Of a stretch of 64,000 nt of DNA, positions 33,708 to 45,123 are shown piece after piece. This stretch comes from Microdochium bolleyi (lineage: Eukaryota > Ascomycota > Sordariomycetes > Xylariales > Microdochiaceae). The DNA lies in contig KQ964256.1 of assembly GCA_001566295.1 (NCBI GenBank), positions 62,001 to 126,000 of the forward strand. Reading direction: 5' to 3'. Under the pieces are notes generated by a model. It had not been told where the DNA came from and made no database searches. It worked only from the letters and a program-made list of their open reading frames with translations. Positions within the stretch are counted from its first letter, which is position 1; each line of letters begins with the position of its first letter. Made by a program: the position numbers and the translations under genes.

Positions 33708-34661
33708 TCACGCCGTCGTCCACGACGCAGGCCTGCTGCGGAAGTGGGGCTTGGCGAAGACACGGGCGACCTTGCGGCAGCTCTCGGCGGTGGCGTCGAC
33801 AAACTTGCGCTTCTTGGAGCTCGTGAAGGACATGGCCGAGTCGAACCACTGGTGCTGCTGCGCGAGCGCGACGGGGTGCGCGTGCATGTGGTGCGGCTGC
33901 GCGGCCGTTGTCTGCGGCGTCAGCGGGACCAGCATGGCCGCGTCGAGCTCCATCGAGAGCTGCTCGGGCGCGGACATCTCGACTTCTGTCTCCGTCGCGA
34001 CCGGGACGCTGTCCATGGCCATAGCGACCTCGTTGTGGTATGTGTGCGCCCAGGGCCGGACTTCAGCTTGGGACATGGTCATGACGTTGACCTCGGGCCC
34101 GAGCTGGCGCTGGAAGAAGGCCTCGGCCGTCTCGCCGGTGGCGCTGCGGAAGCACATGCCCTGGCCGTCGGCGGTGACCCAGCAGCTGGCGTCGGCTTGA
34201 AGGTTTCGGTTCTGGCCGAGGACCATGGTGCGGTACTCGTAGTCGCGGAGGACCTGGCGGAAGATGGCGACGGGGTCGACAGGCGTCGAGGTGGCCGACT
34301 TGGCGAGGGCCTGCTGGAGATCCTGCAGCAGCTGCCAGTACAGAGCTACGGCGTGGGCCGAGTTGTTGTAGGGGAAGTGGGCGGCGGGCACGCCGCGTGG
34401 TGACGAGGAGTTGGCACCAGCGTCTGCCTCGGCGTCGACGAGAAGAATCGTCGGGGAGGAGCCGTTGACAGGCTGGGAGGCATAGACCTCGCGGGGCGCG
34501 CGGAGAGAAGAGAGCGAGCTCGCGGCGAGCGGCGTGCGCGGCGGGGGCCGGAGAACGCCGCAGAAGATGTAGGGTGTGTTGACGATCTCGCCGTGGAGGC
34601 CGAGGACGGGCGGCGAGAAGGTGCGGAGGAAGGACTCGGCGGCAGGCATGTCGAAGGCCAT
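33708..34661 (-). CDS. Hypothetical protein with C-terminal nuclear-localisation-like motif
   Basis: Intronless, 317 residues, not recognised as a known family. It starts MAFDMPAAESFLRTFSPPV. The middle (about residues 115-190) has helix-like stretches (ALYWQLLQDLQQALAK, VAIFRQVLRDYEYRTM) and WVTADGQGMCFRSATGE. A His/Gln-rich stretch precedes SSKKRKFVDATAESCRKVA, a basic nuclear-localisation-like motif near the C-terminus. The long frame, plausible start and non-random composition support a real gene. Function unknown; possibly a nuclear regulator by the basic motif alone. Confidence 0.65.
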   Translation of the reverse strand: MAFDMPAAESFLRTFSPPVLGLHGEIVNTPYIFCGVLRPPPRTPLAASSLSSLRAPREVYASQPVNGSSPTILLVDAEADAGANSSSPRGVPAAHFPYNNSAHAVALYWQLLQDLQQALAKSATSTPVDPVAIFRQVLRDYEYRTMVLGQNRNLQADASCWVTADGQGMCFRSATGETAEAFFQRQLGPEVNVMTMSQAEVRPWAHTYHNEVAMAMDSVPVATETEVEMSAPEQLSMELDAAMLVPLTPQTTAAQPHHMHAHPVALAQQHQWFDSAMSFTSSKKRKFVDATAESCRKVARVFAKPHFRSRPASWTTA

Positions 34662-35614
34662 GTTGTTGCTCGAGGAGCGGAAGCAGAGAGTCGCGGGCAG
34701 AGGCGGAAGGAGTGGCCTGGAGGTCGTCTCGTGTGCTTGAAGAGTCCAATTGGCCGACTGGCTGGCGGGTGAAAGAAGACGAAACTGAAAGAGCGTGTGA
34801 CGAAGTGGTGAGCGTGTGTGGAGTGGCAGAGCAGCAACGAGAGAGCGAGAGGGTCCAGGTCTGGTTTTGTACTCGGGTGCCGATCACGCCTCGAAAGCGA
34901 GAGGCTGACGGGCGAGTCGTGCGACAGTTGCGCAGGCACGTCCGGGCCCCTGCAGACGCGCCTCTGCACGCAATCACTTAAAGCTGCATCACCGTGCACG
35001 CGACTCGGCGCGCGGACTGTGGCAGCCGCAGAAATGTGGTGGCTGGGCCCCCTCCCTGCGTAAGCGAGACCTTGTCGGTACGCGTACTCTCGCCAAATTG
35101 GAGTGCGTGGGAGAGTACTGCTTGGGTTGCACCCAGGTCTGGGCACGACCCGCACCGTGCAGGCCGAGACAGACTTTTTCTGTTCCCTCGAGGTCTGGAC
35201 TGTTTGCTCGCGAGCCCCACTTCTCAGCTTGCTCCTGGCACAAAACGTGCACAGGTTATGCTTGGGGCACAACGCTTATGCACGAAGTGCACAGGAGTCT
35301 GGAGCGAGGCTTCTTGCCAGTTAGAACACGAGTCAACCAACATAGCACCAGATCTCTTAGAATAACTCTGGTTTTGAACGTCTGTACTCCTCCAACTCCA
35401 CCACAAGATGCTTAAATTAGGCAATGTGTGACAGCTCGGAGCGTGGGATTATCATTCTCTGGGTTCATCAATCTATCTGGTATGTCGAAGGCCAACTAAC
35501 AAATATGCCACAGAAATATCCGATGCAAGAACAGCCACCTCGTCGCACGAGTGCGAAGCCATCCTACCTCTCGCCGTCCATGGCTTCCTCGTTGTCAACA
35601 TTGTCCACAGTCAA
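34662..35614. other. Intergenic, 0.95 kb
   Basis: Promoter of the unknown gene on one side and 3' end of the permease on the other. Overlapping short open frames are not family-like. Confidence 0.5.
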
Positions 35615-37288
35615 TCAGGAGGGCACCGAGCCCGAGTTGTCCGCGCAGTTGAAGACCTTGGCGATCATGCCCGTCGCGTAGGCGTCCTGGATGGCGAGAG
35701 CAACGCCGTACCTAAGAAGATGACCATCGAAATTAGACCAACTTTCTCGGGGAATTGCACCGAGGCAAGCAAAACATAAGAAGGGAAGAGAAGAAGGAAG
35801 AAGATAAAAACTCACGTTCCAGCAACAACCATGAACAGTCCCAGGAGCGCGATCGCGGCATGCGCGAAATACCGCGCCCTCTGCGCCGTGCTCGCCCCAG
35901 AGGCATTGAAGTGCTTGAAGTCGTACATCCACAGCATCGCGGGGAACACGAGACTAAAGGGCGCGAAGCACATGGAGCCCGCCAGGCCCAGGAGGTAGTT
36001 GAGGATAGGCACGGCCTCGGCCACGATGAAGGCCAGCACGCCCAGCACGAGGTTGACGCCCAGCCACGTGGCCCAGTGCACGGCGGTGTTGGCCTGGAGG
36101 TGCTTGGTGCCGCGCAGGAGGCGCACAAAGACCAGCTTGGCCGCGACGTGGTTGTAGATGCCCACGCCGATGACGAGGCCCGGCAGCGCGACGCCGTACG
36201 AGATCTTCTTGAACAGGGGGCCCGCGCTGCCGAAGGCGGGCGTGGCGAGCCACGCACCGCAGTAGGCGTACACAACGAGCGAGAAGGTCAGGTACATGGC
36301 GATGACGGCCGCGCCTGTGACGAGCGCGGCCTTGCGGAAGTCCTGCGGGCGCCGCATCTCCGAGATAACGGGCAGGTACATGGACGAGCCGCTGTTGTAG
36401 AGGAACAGGTTCGCCGTGGCCGTCATGCCGGCGACGAAGCCCGGGTACGCGACGGCGACGAAGCCGAGGTCAAAGTCGCCCGTGGGCGGTGCCGCGGCGG
36501 GCCGGTCCTGCTGGGTGACGGCGACGACGAAGATGAAGACGGCGGAGAAGAAGGTGCCGAAGCCGAACCAGGTCAGCCAGCCGACGCGGCTGAAGGTGCG
36601 GACCATGGAGAAGCCCGTGATGATGGCGGCCGACACGGCGCTGAAGGCGACGGTGCACGCGCCGTGGTTGGACAGCGCGTTGAAGGCCGTCGAGCAGCTC
36701 ACGATGCCGGCGGCCGTGATGAGCACCTGGGCGATGAGGATCTGGGCGGTCACGAGCTCGCGGCCGACCCGGCCCCAGAGGAAGCCGCACATGTCGGCGA
36801 GGGCTGGTTGGGTTGTTGTCAGTGAGTGATGTGCACTCGCGGCTGGATCTCGCTTGGCGGCGGAGACTTACTGTGGCATTCGGGATGTCTGCTGCGAAAC
36901 TCGCCAAGTAAGAGAGCCGTGTCTGTTTTCGTGAAAGGTAAACGGAGTCAGCATCGCGTCCCTCTTCCCCTACAGATGATCACAAGCACAGCAAAGTCAA
37001 TCACTTACAGGTGTTCAGCACGCCCCAGCCCACCAGAGACAAGCAGCCACCCACGGCACCAAGGGTCGCCAGAGCCCCGGGCACACTCAGAATGCTCATG
37101 GCGAACTGGATCTTGACGAAGATGACGGCAGCCCGCTGCCAGCTGACTGTGCGGAAATTGACCCCGTCCGTCGTCTCGGTGAAGACCTCGTGGGACTCGG
37201 CGGGCTTTTTGTCGGCATCATCGTTGTTGATCGAGCCAGCCACCGTGTCGACCGGCTGGATCGCGTTCTTCTCATCGTTGTGCGCCAT
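35615..37288 (-). CDS. Amino-acid transporter (AAAP family, neutral amino-acid permease-like)
   Basis: Plasma-membrane H+-coupled amino-acid carrier of about 470 residues in four exons. Exon 1 holds a hydrophilic N-terminus, then VSWQRAAVIFVKIQFAMSILSVPGAL and WGVLNT. A 17-codon exon gives YTALLLGEFRSRHPECH, which matches the family's GxFRxRHP segment. The large exon has LADMCGFLWGRVGREL, then most helices (for example YLPVISEMRRPQDFRKA and GVGIYNHVAAKLVFVRLLRG). The last exon adds YGVALAIQDAYATGMI and the C-terminus. The closest familiar type is the Neurospora mtr-like neutral permease group; specificity is inferred. Introns begin GTAAGT, GTAAGT and GTGAGT. Confidence 0.9.
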
Positions 37289-40200
37289 CTTGACTGCCTG
37301 CGCTATCTCGCCGTGGATGGTGGAGAGTTGCGGTTCGAGGTTGCGTGTTCTCCTGGTGGATCCTGGTGCGAAGCTTCCAGCGGAGAGAGCTCGGAGGAGG
37401 AGAAGCTAAGAAGGCACCAGTCCTTCCCAAACGCACACTAGTTACCGTGAGAGAGTCAGAACAAGCAATGATCCTCGCAGCGTCGGGCTGTCCGCCGTTC
37501 TTGTATTTCTCTGTCTCTGACTCCTCCTCCGCCTCGAGGGTTCCGACAGCCGAGGACGGACCCCCATGTCACCGACTCTCGGCAGATGGACCCCTTTCGC
37601 AGTCCAGCTTTAAGCCTTTTGTGAAGCAGGCTAGGGGTCCGGACCGTGCCCCAGATAACAACCCTGGACCAAGGTTCAGCTCGTGGGTGGGAAGCAGCCT
37701 AGCGTACCGATAACACAGGCCTACTCAAGCCACTTAGAGTTCAGGGTTTCTGCTGGAACTTTGGGCCCTTAGGCCTATTGGCCTGTCCCCTGGCTGCTTG
37801 TCTCCAACAGCGCGGGGAGCCGGCTCCGGGAAACGTGGAACGTGGGTCGCTCTGCATGATGCTGCTCTGGATGCATGCGAGGGCATGCAAGTGAGCTGTG
37901 GGCCACGTCTCCGGGACCGGATCTCGCACCGAGCGCCATGTGGAACAGACATGCACTCAGAGGCGCCCGGGCCAGTTTTTGGTCCCTCGCAGTCAGGCGA
38001 GTTGCCATGTGTGTTTGAGACCCATGTGTGTTTGAGACCATAAGGCTGATGCATGTCGAGCACAAAGAGTACCGCACTCTGACGGTCCCGTGGCCTTTTT
38101 GACGCGTAACTAGTCTACCAGACTGCGAGGCGTTTCGCTCGCACAGCAGTGGAATGACCATCATTTACGAAGCTCTCTGAAGGCCGGCGATGTAGTTCAT
38201 TCCGCACGCGTAAATCTAATCTCGTCCACTTACCTCCAGGGAGACATGAACAAGCCATCAATCGAGCATGGTAGCATTGCCTTGAGGTAGCCTGCTCTTA
38301 CGCCACAGGACCCTCCATCGTCAATGGTTCGCCACGAGCACGGTGCCCACAGACTTCCTAACACTGATGGTGACAGCGACCAGACACGGGTCATCGGGTC
38401 CAACTACGATAAGGACATCGCACACCTTTCGCATTCACGTGGCGGTCTGTGTGCACTGAGAGACTTGAACCTGGGGGTCGCGAGGCTGAATACGCGTGCG
38501 ACACAGGAGATATGGCCGTCGGCCTCGTATCGGCGCGGAAGTGTACCCTACCTTTGAGGCACGCTAAGCGTGGTGCTTATCAGGCGCACCGGGTGCCTGA
38601 GCCGGTATCTACGGCTGGCGGCAACGCCATGATCACTGAATCCTGGCTCATTGCTTCCGGTCCACGCGGGGAAGCTCCTGTGGGGAGGCTGAAAGTGCTG
38701 TGCTAGTCCGGATCCAATCCTTTCTAGTGCCGACTATCGGATACATTCTTTGGTCCTATTGTGGCCCTCTCAGAAGTCCTTATGGTTGCTACATTTTCAT
38801 TTCCGCACCTGGCGCAGTGAAATCCAGAAGAGCTCCTGACTACGCCATTCATTGTCCACCGTCGTCACTGGATGTTGTCCCGTTCCTTGCCCGCTTTCGT
38901 GCTTCCCTCAGGCTGCTTGTAGGCCTTAGCCACATTGTACGCCAACTGCCGTGTGCAAGTTGAAGCGCCAAGGGGACTTCTGGGAGCTGCCCAGTTGGTC
39001 GCTGCGGAGCCTTTCGGCACTTGCGAGTTCAAAAAAGCCTTGGTAAAGACGAAGACCGCCAATTGCACACGGAAGGTCTGCTATAGCTAGCGGTTATCAC
39101 CAGCCGGGAGTGGACGGTGAGCCATAACCTTGTGCGTTGTGACGAACACAGCCTTTTGGCCCTTAGTTGATCTGTCAAACGGCTAAGATTCTGCCGCGTA
39201 GTGGCTCTGTGTATTGTAATCAGCTAGGAAAAGGGCGCCGTCATCATCATAGCACGATCTCGCTAGAAGCACGTCGACACGATAAATATTGCAGATTCCA
39301 GCTGTATCTACTAGACGATCTTGAGTTTGCCTCCTCCACATGACTTTGCCCCATTCACAGAGATCCTGGCCCGACAATTGACACCCGGCACCTCGCCAGC
39401 TGTTGTGATGAAGGGGCTGTTATCCTTTCCTGGCTGGTGGCCGCCACGCCTGTTGCTGCGGACGTATTTGTGATGTCACTTCCATGGTCAACATACTGGG
39501 TGACTGACATGTGACATTACGATGTCCCCGTGTCTAATTGCAGCAGGTACAGCACCGGGGAGTAAATCCGTTTGAAACGTCCAAGTGACGTTGAATGGAA
39601 ACCCGGCAAGTTGGTGGAGAATAGAGGAGAGTCCCTCGGTCCAACTGCAGGTAACACTGGACATTGGTTTGGATCATACGCGGTGGACAATGGTTCTTAT
39701 TGTGTAACTTGTTCTAGGGCGGGAAAGCTGTGTGAGTTGAAGCTTTTCTTTCGAAATGTATATCTCGATGTTCCAAATGTGGCTTCGGTCAACAAAAATC
39801 CACCTCTGGCAAATATCTGCTGCTAGCCTTTGCAGGTTGAGAAACCATCGGCAACGTGCAGTGTTATTGTGAATTTGCCAAAGCTGAACATCAATCTGGA
39901 TAAATGGTTATTGTCCTCGGTATTGGCTCGCCTCATTGTTGAGCTGTCTGGCCCTGAGGGTTCAAGGTGCGATGCACGTGAAATCAAATCATGACAGTAA
40001 ACGTTGACGCGAGGCAATCCTGAATCATTCGCTATTTTACGGGCCCATTGATATTTCTACTTTCTGAAATTGTGCCTTTCCGGTTTGCAAACAACTGTTG
40101 GGATCACTTCAGGGCTTCGTCTGATAGCAACGGTGGTATTATATCGCGACATGACAAATCGACATTTCTTAATTATGAGGCATTCGGTGGCAAGCTGTTC

Positions 40201-40342
40201 AGACCAAACCCATCCATGCTCGTTGTCCCGCCGATATGACTTTCCCAGTGGCGTCCATCAGTAGCCAATCTTCCCTCAATCCAACCACCTCTAAGTTATG
40301 TCTGCCAGCACCCGCTTCTCGCAGTAATGCTATATGGCCTGT
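37289..40342. other. Gene-poor intergenic DNA, 3 kb
   Basis: The longest empty stretch. Part of it (about 39500-40300) is less GC-rich than the genes around it. A 17-base tandem duplication is at 38005-38038. No gene, RNA or transposon could be supported. Confidence 0.5.
38005..38038. repeat. 17-base tandem duplication
   Basis: Two perfect adjacent copies of CCATGTGTGTTTGAGAC. Confidence 0.92.
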
Positions 40343-42276
40343 TTATCTAACAACACCAGTCGCCGCTAGAGCGCCCTTGGTCTCGCCGCCCACGAGCTCG
40401 CTGCCCAGCTCGCCGTCGCGCGAGCCGCCCGACGTGTTGCCGAGGCTGCCGTCGCCATCGACGATCTGGTTCTCGTGGCCCTTGTTCTTGCGGCGGCGGA
40501 TGACGTCGTCGATGAAGCGCCCGATGGCGATGGCCAGGCCGACCGCGAGCACGGCGCACGCGACGCTGAAGCCACGGCGGTAAAGGGGCTTGTCGTCGCT
40601 GCGGAAGATCTGCGCGCCGTAGATGCCGGCGATGTTGGCGCCCATGATGACTCTGTTTGTTGATTACTGTCAGTTGTCTTTCTTTTTTTGTGTGCCACCA
40701 CCAATAGAACGAGAAGCACAGTAGGCAGAGGGCAGGAGGACTTACCCAGCCATCGCGAGAGCACGCTGCTCCGAGTCGTGGCAGGTGAGCGACAACCAAG
40801 CAATGTTGAGCGGGTGCGAGAATGTGCCGAAGACCTGCGTCCAGACGACACCAAAGTAGCGTACACCCTGGATGTTGACGTCGGTGAACACGCGGTTGAA
40901 GATATAACCGAGCAAGTGGCATGAGAGGCCAGCAATGACAGTCTGAGCACGGAGATTGCTATGAAGGGCGCGACTCAGGTTAGTGACTGGCCCTCTTGTA
41001 ATTCACGGTGTGTTTCTTGCTTCGTTAGAGGACACGACTTACAAGTGGTCCGAGACCCAGCTGAAGGCAAAAGACACTGGCACCTGCACGAACAGACCGA
41101 CGGCGGCCATGGCGTTGCTGACGAGGGCGGCATAGCCCATGCCCGTGACGATGCTGGGGGCGTATGTGTCAAAGGCGCGCTGGGGTCCGTTGTTGCAGAG
41201 GGTGATGAGGAAGTGGCACCAGATGCGCCAGTCGGTGAACTGTCAAACATGTATGTTAGGCACCGTGGACGCGATGGCTGGGTAATGATGAGGATGATAT
41301 GACCACTTACAGCGCGTCCGAAGGCGTCCCGCCCGATCTTCTTCTTCTTCTTGCCCTTCATGGGGTCGTCGAGCAGCACGCGGGTCTGCAGGATGTGAAG
41401 CTCCCGCGGCGTGAACCAGGTGAACTTGGGCAGGAAGGTAGAGTGAGGGTTCGCGAACGAGTCAGGCAGGCAGAAGCCGTAGACAAGGCCGCCGAGGATA
41501 GTAAAGGCACCCATGAGCGCAAAGAGCCAGAACCAGCCGGGCTTGCCGCCGACACCGCGCATGTGCAGGATACCGAACGCTAGCAGCTTCGCGGAGGCCT
41601 GGCCAAGCTGGTTGCCAAAATAGAAAACCATGACGCGCTTAGCCGTCTCGCGGCGGGTATACCATGTCGACAAGGTCCAGAGACCACCTGGGATAAAGCC
41701 GGATTCGGTGATACCGAGAATGAAACGAGTCGCTATGAAAGCTCCATAGCCGTGCTGGAAGGCCTGGAAGGTGCTGACGGTGCCAAAGAGGAAGAGCTGG
41801 AGTGTAAGCCACTTGCCGGGGCCGACGCGGTAGAGGATCATGTTGGCTGGAATTTCGGTCAAGACGATGCCCAGGGACAACATCTGCTGGCCGACATTGA
41901 ACTGGTCCTGGTCGATGCCGACATCTTCCATGAATTTGTCGGTAATAGCGTTGGCCATGTTACCACGATCGAGTTCTGTGGTCGCAGCGTACAGGCCATG
42001 GTTAGGAAATGTCACGCAAATGGTGGGGTAACGATGGGAAGTACGACATACGGAGGCAGAAGAAGCCGAGAGTGAGAATGGGCATAATAATCAAATCGAG
42101 CCTGGAAGGTCAACATTAGCAGGCACATCTCGAAGCGCGGTGCCCATTGGTGACTGGACTCACTTTCTCTTGGCCTTCTTCTCTTCCTCGTGCGACCAGT
42201 CCACAGTGAGGGCGAGCGGCTGCTCGTCATCCTGTGGAGAGCTATACTCCTCCTTGGAGTGCTTAGTATCGACCAT
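40343..42276 (-). CDS. MFS transporter, anion:cation symporter family
   Basis: Plasma-membrane carrier of about 510 residues in six exons. The N-terminus is hydrophilic (MVDTKHSKEEYSSPQDDEQP, then EEKKAKRK). It continues LDLIIMPILTLGFFCL, ELDRGNMANAITDKFMEDV, VGQQMLSLGIVLTEIPANMI and RFILGITESGFIPGGLWTLS. Later come RVLLDDPMKGKKKKKIGRDAF, a cytosolic Lys-rich loop, and FSHPLNIAWLSLTCHDSEQRALAMA. The helix-1 DRGN and the ILGITESGFIPG segment are characteristic of Dal5/allantoate-type symporters. The last exon is hydrophilic with a long Gly/Ser-rich tail. It belongs to the same broad family as the 29112 carrier but is not closely similar. Substrate unknown. Confidence 0.9.
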
Positions 42277-45123
42277 GGCTGCAGCTGTGTTTCCACAAGC
42301 CAGGTGTTGGTTGGGTGATCACGGTCCTGTGTCGGCTGCCGAGATCGCAGGCTCTGTGGTGTGCAATCGCTGTGGAACCTGTGAACTGCCTCGATGTTTG
42401 ACAACGCACAGAGCTTGAGGAGCGGCGTTCGGAGTCATCTTATATTGTCTGAACCTTGGTGTCTATTATACTTTGGCACGACATCGCCAAGATGCGGCGC
42501 GCCGCGCATGCCCAGCAAAGCCCAGCAAAGCCCAGGCGAGACCACGCGATGTCTCGAGGCTGGGCATCACTCAGAGACACTTGACCCGTGCGAGCGGCCG
42601 GCGACAGCACTTGACCAGAAACTTGTGCAATGTCCTAAGGCTGACCTACGCCGCGGCCCATTGGAGTCTTGGAGTCTTGGTGTTTCTTGGAATCGTGTGT
42701 GGCTGGCCTTGGCGGCCGGGTCGTGCTCGAGATACCCCCAAGCAGCAGACACGGCCGGCAGATGTCGAAGATACAACTTGCTGGAGGGCATACACTGCAC
42801 AGGAACAAAGTACCCTTGCCCTGGCTATCCGCGTACAAGCTCGACCGGACCCGCGCCGGCTGAGTGCCCAGACTCTTGGGCTGGCTGTCGTCATCGCGCC
42901 CCGGTCTTGCGCCAGCTCTTGGGGTGGGGGCAGCCAAGCATGCCTCAACCTTCCCTTAGGCCGACTGCGTGCCATGCCAGGCCGCACAGACTGATGACAA
43001 TAGCCCATTGCAAAAGAAAAAGAAGGGTTCAATGATCGGTCGAGACAGCACCCAAGTGGCGTTGTTGATCCCTGTAAAGGGTACTCCCAACCAACAGCAA
43101 CATAAGAGCACCACAAGGCCACAAGGAGCACGGCGACTACGAATGGCGTGCTTTGCATCCCTCGTTGGCTCATCAAAGCTTGCCTCAGTCCATGCTTCTC
43201 TTACCTGAACACTTCAAGGGTCATGTCGCCTCACTCTCGGTTGTGGGTTGCACTCGGCCCCTGCCGAACAATGAGATCCTGCAACACGGTTGAGCCCTAC
43301 ATTGATCGTCGCTGAATGCATGCCCACCAGCATGAACACCAGGCCGAATCCGAAGGCGAATGACAGACTGAAGTCGCGACCCGCTGTGTAAAGCAAAAGT
43401 ACGGGAAGCCGCTGAGGATGCCATCAAGGGTTCCAGACACTCGGGACAACATCAGTGAGACCAAGAAACCTACGCCGAAACAAGCACACACAGAACCTAC
43501 CGCTGAAGCATCCCGCGCTGTCGCGAGGGAAGAGAAAGACAGCAACCCCGACCTGCTCATCTCGTGCTTGGGGGCACAATACCAAGGACGTCCAGACCGA
43601 GCCAAGATTGATCGCATCACCAGTCTATTGAGCTCGTTTTTGTTGCCACCCACCTCGCTCAGCACGTCAGATTCAGTTGTCTCGCGGCATCCGATCTCCA
43701 GAACTCAGCTGCTTCCCGGGGCTAGGCCGGGCTTCTGTTGCTTCGTTGGCTGCTTTTGACAAGGCCATCGCAACCTAGACGCCACGATGTCCCGTCCAGC
43801 TGGCTCACCATCGAGGGTCCCATGTGCACACATCCCGTCCCCTGGTGCTGAACAATGCGCTCAAGCCGCACATCCCACGAGAGGCTGGTACAGACTTACG
43901 TACTGGCAGAGCCACCCGTGGGGGATGTCATCTCTTTCGGGCACTCGCCACTGGGCGTCTCGTGTGAAGCGTCGTCTCAGACAGGGCTGCCCTAAAATCG
44001 ACATGGTGGGATATCACGCGAGCAGTTCCGCCCACGGCACGCGCTCAAAAGGGGTCTTGCGACAGCATCGAGCTGAAATCGACCCGTGGTGGCAGTTGTG
44101 TGGCTTGCAACACGGCTCGCGGAAAGCACAAGGTAGATACTATGCGTGCGGATTCACAGAGCCTCGACTCTCTTTTACGGGTCGTGCTGACTTCATCTCT
44201 TTAGCACCTTGTATCTCCCAATCTTTGTGGTCCCTGTGATCATAGGAAGTTCTGATCGGCCCGGTGGGTTCGCGGAGCTGGTTGAAGCACACAGAGACAC
44301 ATTCTTGTTCGTGCGCGTCACGGATGACTGGACTCGCAAGCCTGGCACTTTGATCCCTGGCAACGATTAACCTGCCAAGCTTCCCAAACAATAGGCAACG
44401 GCGTCTGCCGAGATTCGCACCAACCAAAGTTCTTTGCTGAATCACTTCGGTGAGTGGTGATGCGCGGGGACTCCGTGTGTGCGGTGGATGTGCTGGGTTC
44501 CAAGACTGGTGGTGCTGCTGCCAAGCCCATCACGCCATACCAGGGCTTGATTCCACGATCGCCTTCGTGGCTACCACCGCCTTGAGGCAATGAACAACAC
44601 TGTGACCAGTTGGAAGCAGGCCCTGGCTCGGCTGCAGCTCCGGCCTGTGTCCACAAGCTCTGTTCTCAAGTGTCCTGTAAATTTCCTCCACGCAGGCGTC
44701 AACGAAGTGCTGACACAGCAGTCAGTGTCATAATGCACCATCGGCGGGTGACGGGCCATGGGCCCTGCACCACGAAGATTACTGTTACGAATATCTGCAG
44801 GCAAGAAGGAGCGTCCTGCTACGATCCGGCTTTCGGTGTTTCCCAGCATGAGCGACGAGCGTCAGAAAACATCACCTGTTTCTCCCATTTATTCGTGGTG
44901 ACACAAGCACGGAAGCGCGAACGCCCACGGCAGCAGCGCCTACTATTGCTACATTGGCTCCATCACCTATCATATCCATCAGCTGCAGAACCACCACACC
45001 TCAACAGTCGCCCATACTTTCTGGAATTCTAGTCTAACCGAGGCGTCCGGCTTTGCTTTTCGCGTCGACATTCAGGACCTTTACCACAACCAACCCAAAC
45101 CTCCTGTGCCGCATATTCGCAAT
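42277..45123. other. Intergenic, 2.8 kb
   Basis: Between the MFS start and the 3' end of the lectin-containing gene. A 10-base triplicate lies at 42511-42536. Short open frames (for example a 113-codon one at 43418-43759) lack recognisable features. Confidence 0.5.
42511..42536. repeat. 10-base tandem repeat
   Basis: CCCAGCAAAG in two full copies plus a partial third. Confidence 0.9.

Noticed and set aside
35755..36825. Plus-strand open frame of 356 codons
   Set aside because: Antisense to the amino-acid permease, whose helices and family motifs are clear on the other strand.
37289..40342. Transposon relic or RIP-mutated element
   Set aside because: Somewhat lower GC in part and one short tandem duplication, but no terminal repeats, transposase remnants or strong RIP-like AT bias.
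43418..43759. 113-codon plus-strand open frame
   Set aside because: No signal peptide, domain or start context to support it.
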